From Pseudomonas sp. (lineage in GTDB: Bacteria > Pseudomonadota > Gammaproteobacteria > Pseudomonadales > Pseudomonadaceae), in assembly GCA_030603065.1 (NCBI GenBank), contig JAUVYN010000013.1, forward strand, positions 1-56,250: a stretch of DNA of 56,250 bases. Direction: 5' to 3'. Below are positions 49,513 to 56,250 of the stretch, in pieces (position 1 is the stretch's first letter; each line of letters begins with the position of its first letter). A program made the position numbers and the translations under genes. Under the pieces are notes generated by a model. It was not told the origin of the DNA and did no database searches. It saw only the letters and a program-made list of their open reading frames with translations.

Positions 49513-52182
49513 ATGGCCAGGCGCCCCGACAGTGAGTACAACCGCAAGCGCAATTTCGATATCACCTCCGAACCGGCCGAAGAGGCGCCTTCCCGTCGCA
49601 GACGCAAGAACGCGGCGCTGAGTTTCGTGGTGCAGAAGCACGCTGCGCGGCGCCTGCACTATGACTTTCGCCTGGAGCTGGACGGCACGCTGAAGAGTTG
49701 GGCGGTACCCAAGGGGCCCAGCTTCGACCCGCAGGACAAGCGTCTGGCGGTGCATGTGGAGGATCATCCACTAGGTTATGCGAGCTTCGAGGGCACCATT
49801 CCGGAAGGTGAGTACGGCGCGGGCGAGGTGATCGTCTGGGATCAGGGCATCTGGCAGCCGCGGGAGGATCCGCAGAAGGCTTACGCGGCGGGCAAGCTCA
49901 AGTTCACCCTGGTCGGGGAAAAGCTCGCTGGCGACTGGACGCTGGTTCGTACCCGCGGACGCAGCGGCGATGGCAGGCAGTGGCTGCTGATCAAGGAACG
50001 CGACGATCAGGCGCGGCCGGCTGACGAGTTCGACGTGACTCGGGAGCTGCCGGCGAGTGTGCTGAGTGGGCGGGAAATCGCCGAGGGCAAAAGGAAGGCC
50101 ACACCGGCCGAGGCGAAAAAAGCCGGCAGCAAGCCGAGCAGGGCGAAGCCTACCGCGACCAGTCAGCGCGCCGCCGAGGCCAAGCCAAAATCCGCTAGCC
50201 GGCGCGGTTCGGACAGGGGTGCCGCCAGCGAGCCTGTCGACCTGCCCGAAACCTTTTCGCCCCAGCTCGCCACCCTGGCCGAGCGCCCTCCGGAAGGCGA
50301 CTGGGTCTATGAGATCAAGTTCGATGGTTATCGGGTCATGGCTCGTATCCAGCAAGGCAAGGTGCGCCTGTTCACCCGCAACGGCCATGACTGGACGGCG
50401 AAGATGCCCGAGCAGGCTCGTGCACTGGAATCGCTCAAGCTGGGTGACAGCTGGCTGGACGGCGAAATGGTGGTGCTCGACGATCGCGGCCTGCCGGATT
50501 TCCAGGCATTGCAGAATGCCTTCGATGTAGGGCGCAGCGCGGAGATCATCTACTACCTGTTCGATGCGCCCTATCTGAACGGCGAAGACCTGCGCCAGCG
50601 ACCCTTGGAGAAACGCCGGGAAGCCTTGGAGGAGGCGCTGGGTGATGAGCTTCACGAGGAACTCGGTGACATCCTGCGCTTCTCCGGCACCTTCGACGTG
50701 GACCACCAGAGCATTGTCGAAAGTGCCTGTGCCATGTCGCTCGAAGGAGTCATCGGCAAGCGCCTTGGCAGTCCCTATGTGTCCCGCCGCAGCGCCGACT
50801 GGATCAAGCTCAAGTGCCGCAGGCGGCAGGAGTTCGTCATCGCCGGCTTCACCAGGCCCCAGGGCAGTCGGACCGGTTTCGGCTCGCTGCTGCTGGCGGT
50901 CAATGGTGGCAAGGGGGAGGGCCTGGTGTACGCGGGCCGGGTCGGCACCGGCTTCGACCAGAAGGCGCTCAAGGACCTGCATGCACGATTGCGCAAGCTG
51001 GAGGTGGACAGGCCCGGGTTCGCCAAACCGCTGACCGCGGCCCAGTCGCGTGGCGTGCACTGGGTCCAGCCGAAGCTGGTGTGCGAGGTCGAGTTCGCCG
51101 AGTGGACGCGAGACGGACATATTCGTCATGCCTCCTTCCTGGCCCTGCGCAGCGACAAGCCGCCGTCGCAGATCGTGCGGGAAAAGCCCCAGCCGATCAG
51201 TGCTGGAGGGGAGGCGGAGGACAAGCGCATCGGCAAGACGCGCACGAGCAGCCAGGGGCGCCCGCGTACCAAGGGCCGCCGGGAGATCGCCGGGGTCTCG
51301 GTGTCCAGCCCGGACCGGGTGATCGACGCCCAGACCGGCTGGACCAAGGCCGACCTGGCCGAATATTACTGCCGCATCGGCGACTGGATCCTGCCCGAAC
51401 TGACCAACCGCCCTGTGTCGCTGCTACGCGCGCCCGAGGGGATAGGCGGGGAGACCTTCTTCCAGAAGCACGCCGAACGTCTGGCCATCCCCAACATCCG
51501 TCATCTGCCCAGGTCGCTCTATCCCAAGCACGACCCCCTGATGGAGATCAACAGTCTCAAGGCGCTGGTAGGTGCGGTGCAGATGGGCACTATCGAGCTC
51601 CACACCTGGGGTTCGAACAGCGACTCCATAGACCGTCCGGACCGCTTCGTGCTGGATCTAGACCCGGACCCTGCGTTGCCCTGGCGCAGCATGATCGAGG
51701 CGACCCAATTGATTCTGGCGGTGCTTGACGAAATCGGCCTGGAGTCCTGGCTCAAGACCAGCGGTGGCAAGGGCATACATATCGTGGTGCCACTGGCTCG
51801 GCATGCGGACTGGGAAACCGTGAAGGGCTTCTCCCGAGCGATCGCTCAGTTCATCGCTGACCGCCTCCCGGATCGCTTCACTGCGGTGATGGGGCCCAAG
51901 AATCGTGTCGGCAAGATCTTCGTCGACTATTTGCGCAACCAGCGCGGTGCCAGCGCCGTGGCCACCTATTCGGCCAGGGCTCGGCCGGGGCTCGCGGTAT
52001 CGGTACCCATCACCAGGGAGGAGCTCACCGAGCTGAAGAGTGCAGACCAGTGGAACATTGGCAACGTATTCGATCGGCTTGAATCGCTGAATGAAGACCC
52101 CTGGGCTGGGTATTCCAACCGTCAGCGCATAACCCTACGCATGTGGGAGCAGCTTGGCGCTAAGCCGCCCGGCAAGGCCTGA
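49513..52182 (+). CDS. ligD: Multidomain ATP-dependent DNA ligase LigD
   Basis: The 889-residue NHEJ enzyme has three parts in order: 3'-phosphoesterase (about 35-160: FVVQKHAARRLHYDFRLE, YPEGEYGAG-like EGEYGAGEVIVWD), ligase (about 235-530: Lys269 in EIKFDGYRVMAR, then FTRNGHDW and GVIGKRLGSPYVSRRS) and primase-polymerase (about 580-889, with metal ligands Asp715 and Asp717 in LDLDPDPALPW and SGGKGIHIVVPL). This is the Pseudomonas domain order. Basic linkers join them. It is coupled in operon with ku. Confidence 0.96.
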   Translation: MARRPDSEYNRKRNFDITSEPAEEAPSRRRRKNAALSFVVQKHAARRLHYDFRLELDGTLKSWAVPKGPSFDPQDKRLAVHVEDHPLGYASFEGTIPEGEYGAGEVIVWDQGIWQPREDPQKAYAAGKLKFTLVGEKLAGDWTLVRTRGRSGDGRQWLLIKERDDQARPADEFDVTRELPASVLSGREIAEGKRKATPAEAKKAGSKPSRAKPTATSQRAAEAKPKSASRRGSDRGAASEPVDLPETFSPQLATLAERPPEGDWVYEIKFDGYRVMARIQQGKVRLFTRNGHDWTAKMPEQARALESLKLGDSWLDGEMVVLDDRGLPDFQALQNAFDVGRSAEIIYYLFDAPYLNGEDLRQRPLEKRREALEEALGDELHEELGDILRFSGTFDVDHQSIVESACAMSLEGVIGKRLGSPYVSRRSADWIKLKCRRRQEFVIAGFTRPQGSRTGFGSLLLAVNGGKGEGLVYAGRVGTGFDQKALKDLHARLRKLEVDRPGFAKPLTAAQSRGVHWVQPKLVCEVEFAEWTRDGHIRHASFLALRSDKPPSQIVREKPQPISAGGEAEDKRIGKTRTSSQGRPRTKGRREIAGVSVSSPDRVIDAQTGWTKADLAEYYCRIGDWILPELTNRPVSLLRAPEGIGGETFFQKHAERLAIPNIRHLPRSLYPKHDPLMEINSLKALVGAVQMGTIELHTWGSNSDSIDRPDRFVLDLDPDPALPWRSMIEATQLILAVLDEIGLESWLKTSGGKGIHIVVPLARHADWETVKGFSRAIAQFIADRLPDRFTAVMGPKNRVGKIFVDYLRNQRGASAVATYSARARPGLAVSVPITREELTELKSADQWNIGNVFDRLESLNEDPWAGYSNRQRITLRMWEQLGAKPPGKA

Positions 52183-52279
52183 GCGTGCCACAACAGACGC
52201 TTCGTCCGCTGCCCGGAACCAAGGTTTGGAGCCCCTGTCCCACCTAGCACACGCCACGACCAGACCCTGGAGGCCCCGC

Positions 52280-53134
52280 ATGTCCGAGCAGACTCTTCCC
52301 CCGCAGCATCAGGAGCAACGGCCCGGCAGGGAGCACCGCATGCATCCCGAGCCGGTCTACTACTCCGATACCTACCGCCCTGCCGGCAAGCTGGAGGGTC
52401 GTGTCGCCATCATCACCGGGGCGGACAGCGGGATAGGGAGGGCGGTCGCCATCTACTTCGCCAAGGAGGGGGCGGATATCGTCGGTCTCTATCTGGAAGA
52501 GCACAAGGATGCCGAGCTGACCAGGCAGGAGGTCGAGAATGCCGGTCGACAGGTCCTGATGTATTCAGGCGATGTGGATGACGCGGCGTTGTGCAAGCGT
52601 ATCGTCGACGAGACTCTGGAGCGCTTCGGCCGTATCGATGTGCTGGTCAACAATGCCGGTGAGCAGCATCCGCGCAAGAATCTCGAAGATATCCCCGAAG
52701 AGCAGTGGGAGAAAACCTTCCGCACCAACATCTTCGGCATGTTCCAGCTGACCAAGGCGGTGCTGCCACACCTGAAGGAAGGCGCGAGCATCATCAACAC
52801 AACCTCGGTTACCGCCTACAAGGGCAGCCCGGCGCTGCTCGATTACTCGTCTACCAAGGGCGCCATCACCGCCTTCACCCGCTCGCTGTCGATGAACGTT
52901 GCGCCGCGGGGCATTCGGGTCAACGGGGTAGCCCCGGGGCCGATCTGGACACCGCTCATTCCGTCAACCTTCGATGAGGACGATGTGGAGAAATTCGGCT
53001 CCAACACGCCCATGAAGCGTCCAGGTCAGCCAGCCGAACTGGCGCCGACCTATGTCTATCTCGCCTGTGAGGACTCCAGCTACGTCAGTGGCCAGGTGTT
53101 GCATGTGAACGGGGGCACCGTGGTCAACGGCTGA
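52280..53134 (+). CDS. SDR family oxidoreductase (YghA-like)
   Basis: The 284-residue short-chain dehydrogenase has the NAD(P) motif ITGADSGIGRAVAIYFAKEG, NNAGEQ, catalytic Ser (NTTSVTAY) and YSSTK (Tyr and Lys), and RVNGVAPGPIWTP. The long N-terminal extension with HPEPVYYSDTYRPAGKLEGRVA is typical of the YghA/YhdF group, often encoded among general-stress genes. Substrate unknown. GGAGG lies 4 to 5 nt before ATG 52280. Confidence 0.88.
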   Translation: MSEQTLPPQHQEQRPGREHRMHPEPVYYSDTYRPAGKLEGRVAIITGADSGIGRAVAIYFAKEGADIVGLYLEEHKDAELTRQEVENAGRQVLMYSGDVDDAALCKRIVDETLERFGRIDVLVNNAGEQHPRKNLEDIPEEQWEKTFRTNIFGMFQLTKAVLPHLKEGASIINTTSVTAYKGSPALLDYSSTKGAITAFTRSLSMNVAPRGIRVNGVAPGPIWTPLIPSTFDEDDVEKFGSNTPMKRPGQPAELAPTYVYLACEDSSYVSGQVLHVNGGTVVNG

Positions 53135-53203
53135 GTCCGAACCACATTGCTCCAATCCCAACCGTTGCGCCCGACCGAACGGCCGGGTCCAGGAGCCAGA
53201 TTC

Positions 53204-55201
53204 ATGTCGTCAGAACCGCTCGATTCCGCCGTACCGCATCTGACCATCAGGGAAGCCGTTGCCCTGCCGCGAATCGCCATCGAATCAGTGCAGCCGCTCA
53301 TAGAGGATGGCCGTTTCGCCGCCAAGGCAGTGCAGGGACGTAGCCGTGCGGTGACAGCAGTCATTTTCACCGACGGTCACGAAAAACTGGCTTGCCAGGT
53401 GCTTTGGCGTGACCCGCTGGCGGGGGACTGGGAGCGCATTCCCATGCGCAGTCTGGGCAACGATCACTGGCAAGCCGAATTCACGCCGCGGCAGCTTGGC
53501 CGCGGCGAGTTCACCATCGAAGCCTGGATCGATACCTACGCCACCTATTGTGACGAGCTGAAAAAGAAGTTCGCCGCAGGCGTACCAGTCAGCCTGGAGC
53601 TGCAGGAAGGCGAGCATCTTCTGCGTGAAGCGATGGCCAACACCTCAGGGGAACTGCTTCAGCGACTTCAGCAGGTTCTGAATCGTGTCGAGGGGCATCC
53701 GTCAGTAGATGAACGGGTCGCCATCATGCTCGATCCGCACACTATCGAAGCCGTGGTACAGAGCGAAACCCATCCGCACAAGGTCCGCAGCGATGCCTGT
53801 CCGGTGGACGTGGATCGTGTCGAGGCGGAGTTCGCCAGCTGGTACGAGCTGTTTCCCCGCTCGGTGACTGATGACCCCGAGCGCCACGGGACCTTTCGGG
53901 ACGTGGTCGGTCGCCTGGATGATGTGGCGGCGATGGGCTTCGACGTGCTGTATTTTCCGCCGATTCATCCCATCGGCCGCACCCATCGCAAGGGTCGGAA
54001 CAACTCGCTCAAGGCCGAAGCGGGCGATCCGGGCAGCCCCTATGCCATCGGCAGCGAGGACGGCGGCCACGAGGCCATCCATCCGGAGCTCGGGACACTG
54101 GACGATTTTCTTGCACTGGTGGAGGAAGCGAAAAAGCGCAAGCTGGAAATTGCCCTGGATTTTGCCATCCAGTGCTCGCCGGATCACCCCTGGCTGCGCG
54201 AGCACCCGGGCTGGTTCACCTGGCGCCCCGACGGCACCATCCGCCACGCGGAAAACCCGCCGAAGAAATACGAGGATATCGTCAACGTCGACTTCTACGC
54301 GCGTGATTCGATTCCCGATCTGTGGCTGGCGCTGCGCGACGTGGTGCTCGGCTGGGTACGCCATGGCGTGAAGATGTTCCGCGTCGACAACCCGCACACC
54401 AAGCCGCTGCCCTTCTGGGAATGGATGATTGCCGACATCCGCAGCCAGCATCCGGACGTGATCTTCCTGTCCGAAGCCTTTACCCGCCCGGCGATGATGG
54501 CGCGGCTGGGCAAGGTGGGTTATGCCCAGAGCTACACCTACTTCACCTGGCGCAATACCAAGGAAGAACTCTCCGAGTTCTTTACCCAGCTCAACCAGCC
54601 GCCCTGGTCGGACTGCTACCGGCCGAACTTCTTCGTCAACACGCCGGACATCAACCCCTACTTTCTGCAGAACTCCGGCCGTGCGGGATTTCTGATCCGC
54701 GCCGCGCTGGCGACCATGGGCGCCGGCTCCTGGGGCATGTATTCGGGCTTCGAGATCTGCGAAGCGGCGCCGGTACCAGGCAAGGAGGAGTACCTGGACT
54801 CGGAAAAGTACGAGATCAAGCCAAGAGATTTCCGCGCGCCTGGCAACATCATTGCCGAAATTACCCATCTCAACCGCATCCGCCGGTCCAACCCGGCTCT
54901 GCAAACGCATCTTGGATATCAGGCCTACACCGCCTGGAACGACAACATCTTCTACTTCGGCAAGCGTACGCCGGACCTGAAGAACTTCATCCTGGTCGCC
55001 ATCAGCCTGGACCCGCACAACGCCCAGGAGGCGCATTTCGAATTGCCGCTCTGGGAGCTGGGCCTGCCGGAGGACGCTGAGACTCAGGGCGAGGACCTGA
55101 TGAATGGCCACACCTGGACCTGGTACGGCAAGACCCAGTGGATGCGCATCGAGCCCTGGCATCTGCCTTTTGGCATCTGGCGCCTGACGGCGAAAAACTG
55201 A
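53204..55201 (+). CDS. glgE: Alpha-1,4-glucan:maltose-1-phosphate maltosyltransferase GlgE
   Basis: The 665-residue GH13 enzyme extends alpha-glucan from maltose-1-phosphate. The N-terminal domains are followed by the (beta/alpha)8 barrel with [14 protein letters not shown], nucleophile Asp in [11 protein letters not shown], acid/base Glu in FLSEAFTRP, and the substrate region [20 protein letters not shown] precedes ATG 53204 with 8-nt spacing. It pairs with TreS (downstream), which makes the trehalose that feeds maltose kinase and GlgE. Length and order match P. aeruginosa. Confidence 0.95.
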   Translation: MSSEPLDSAVPHLTIREAVALPRIAIESVQPLIEDGRFAAKAVQGRSRAVTAVIFTDGHEKLACQVLWRDPLAGDWERIPMRSLGNDHWQAEFTPRQLGRGEFTIEAWIDTYATYCDELKKKFAAGVPVSLELQEGEHLLREAMANTSGELLQRLQQVLNRVEGHPSVDERVAIMLDPHTIEAVVQSETHPHKVRSDACPVDVDRVEAEFASWYELFPRSVTDDPERHGTFRDVVGRLDDVAAMGFDVLYFPPIHPIGRTHRKGRNNSLKAEAGDPGSPYAIGSEDGGHEAIHPELGTLDDFLALVEEAKKRKLEIALDFAIQCSPDHPWLREHPGWFTWRPDGTIRHAENPPKKYEDIVNVDFYARDSIPDLWLALRDVVLGWVRHGVKMFRVDNPHTKPLPFWEWMIADIRSQHPDVIFLSEAFTRPAMMARLGKVGYAQSYTYFTWRNTKEELSEFFTQLNQPPWSDCYRPNFFVNTPDINPYFLQNSGRAGFLIRAALATMGAGSWGMYSGFEICEAAPVPGKEEYLDSEKYEIKPRDFRAPGNIIAEITHLNRIRRSNPALQTHLGYQAYTAWNDNIFYFGKRTPDLKNFILVAISLDPHNAQEAHFELPLWELGLPEDAETQGEDLMNGHTWTWYGKTQWMRIEPWHLPFGIWRLTAKN

Positions 55202-55218
55202 ATCTGGAGCACATAACA

Positions 55219-56250
55219 ATGGCCAGGAAAACCCGCACCGCCACATTCATCAAGGACCCGCTCTGGTACAAGGACGCGGTCATCTACCAGGTGCACGTGA
55301 AATCCTTCTTCGATTCGAACAATGACGGCATCGGCGACTTCCCCGGACTTATCGCCAAGCTCGATTACATCAAGGACCTGGGCGTCAATACCATCTGGCT
55401 GCTGCCGTTCTATCCATCACCGCGCCGCGATGATGGCTACGACATCTCCAATTACCGCGCAGTGCACCCGGACTACGGCACCATGGCCGATGCCAAGCGC
55501 TTCATCGCCGAGGCGCACAAGCGTGGCCTGCGGGTGATCACGGAGCTGGTCATCAACCATACCTCCGACCAGCACCCCTGGTTCCAGAGGGCGCGGCGGG
55601 CCAAGCCGGGTTCTGCCGCACGCAACTATTACGTGTGGTCAGACACCGACGAGAAGTACGACGGTACACGGATCATCTTCCTCGATACCGAAAAGTCGAA
55701 CTGGACCTGGGATCCGGTCGCCAAGCAGTACTTCTGGCACCGCTTCTATTCCCACCAGCCCGACCTGAACTTTGACAACCCCCAGGTCATGAAGGAGGTG
55801 CTCTCGGTCATGCGCTTCTGGCTGGACATGGGCATCGATGGCCTGCGCCTGGATGCCATCCCCTACCTGATCGAACGTGACGGCACCAACAACGAGAACC
55901 TGCCGGAAACCCATGATGTCCTGAAGAAGATCCGCGCCGAGCTGGATCGGCTATATCCCGACCGCATGCTGCTGGCCGAGGCCAACCAGTGGCCAGAGGA
56001 CACCCAGGTGTACTTCGGGGGGGACGAGAACGGCATGGGCGATGAATGTCACATGGCCTTTCACTTCCCGCTGATGCCGCGCATGTACATGGCCATCGCC
56101 CAGGAGGATCGCTTCCCGATCACCGATATCCTGCGTCAGACGCCGGATATCCCGCCGAACTGCCAGTGGGCGATCTTCCTGCGCAACCACGACGAGCTGA
56201 CCCTGGAGATGGTGACCGACAAGGAGCGGGATTATCTCTGGAACTACTAC
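55219..56250 (+). CDS. treS: Trehalose synthase TreS (partial, cut by window end)
   Basis: The first 344 codons of a GH13 maltose/trehalose isomerase are present and the frame runs off the right edge. Features seen are [34 protein letters not shown], nucleophile Asp in [10 protein letters not shown], acid/base Glu in LLAEANQW and [12 protein letters not shown]. In Pseudomonas TreS is often fused to a maltokinase domain; that part would lie outside the window. ATG 55219 follows glgE by 17 bp with a GGAG site. Confidence 0.94.
   Translation, partial: MARKTRTATFIKDPLWYKDAVIYQVHVKSFFDSNNDGIGDFPGLIAKLDYIKDLGVNTIWLLPFYPSPRRDDGYDISNYRAVHPDYGTMADAKRFIAEAHKRGLRVITELVINHTSDQHPWFQRARRAKPGSAARNYYVWSDTDEKYDGTRIIFLDTEKSNWTWDPVAKQYFWHRFYSHQPDLNFDNPQVMKEVLSVMRFWLDMGIDGLRLDAIPYLIERDGTNNENLPETHDVLKKIRAELDRLYPDRMLLAEANQWPEDTQVYFGGDENGMGDECHMAFHFPLMPRMYMAIAQEDRFPITDILRQTPDIPPNCQWAIFLRNHDELTLEMVTDKERDYLWNYY

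Overview
The window is GC-rich chromosomal DNA of a gammaproteobacterium, almost certainly Pseudomonas in the broad sense (P. stutzeri / Halopseudomonas-like). The basis is gene content and order: corC-like/ypjD divergent from ffh-rpsP-rimM-trmD-rplS, then xerD-dsbC-hom-thrC; a PspA/flotillin/large AAA+ cluster; Ku-LigD beside GlgE-TreS; and perfect or near-perfect Anr (FNR-type) boxes of the form TTGATCTGGGTCAW. No rRNA, tRNA or CRISPR array was recognised.

Layout. (1) 1-900 is accessory: the right end of an IS66-family element, then an integron gene cassette bounded by two attC-type sites that carries a YefM-YoeB toxin-antitoxin pair on the strand opposite to the cassette direction. (2) 1024-9005: a frameshifted ferric-reductase-like flavocytochrome, a GNAT acetyltransferase, a zinc-ribbon membrane protein, an RlpA-like lipoprotein, an exported LigE-type DNA ligase, the modABC molybdate importer and tRNA pseudouridine synthase TruC. 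(3) 9199-18912: an apparent membrane-stress operon (ribbon-helix-helix/DUF2170 protein, PspA/IM30 homologue, YqiJ-like OB-fold membrane protein, YqiK-like flotillin, a 1742-residue DUF3686/AAA+ ATPase, a CWC cysteine-rich protein), preceded by two copies of a palindrome spaced 22 bp. (4) 19078-26624: entericidin-like lipoprotein, NIF3-like protein, dihaem cytochrome c peroxidase with an Anr box, L,D-transpeptidase, two Nudix hydrolases, gamma-carbonic anhydrase, DUF1289 protein, PurT, CorC/HlyC-type CBS protein and YpjD. (5) 26781-34906: ffh, the rpsP-rimM-trmD-rplS translation operon, xerD, dsbC, hom and thrC. (6) 35037-40742: ExoD-like and CopD-like membrane proteins, DUF2231 protein, then a cytochrome c oxidase operon whose subunits I and III are fused, plus very small proteins. 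(7) 40829-45649: CaiB/BaiF CoA-transferase divergent from a YjgC-type molybdenum formate dehydrogenase with its DUF1641 partner. (8) 45669-56250: a stationary-phase/stress block with a 14-bp tandem repeat, DUF4142, small membrane and hypothetical proteins, MgtC-like protein, Ku, LigD, SDR oxidoreductase, GlgE and TreS (cut by the window end).

How the parts connect. ModABC imports the molybdate needed by the formate dehydrogenase. Formate is also a substrate of PurT. Cytochrome c peroxidase and cytochrome oxidase share the cytochrome c pool. Ku-LigD (dormant-cell end joining), GlgE-TreS (trehalose/alpha-glucan), DUF4142 and SDR genes resemble the stress-induced set clustered in P. aeruginosa.

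The most promising less-described system is the 9.2-18.9 kb operon. A PspA (ESCRT-III superfamily) protein, a flotillin and a giant AAA+ ATPase are made together behind a candidate DNA-binding DUF2170 protein and its own likely operator, which suggests an ESCRT/Vps4-like membrane-remodelling module with built-in regulation. Starts were chosen by hand from Shine-Dalgarno (SD) position and family length. No database search was run.
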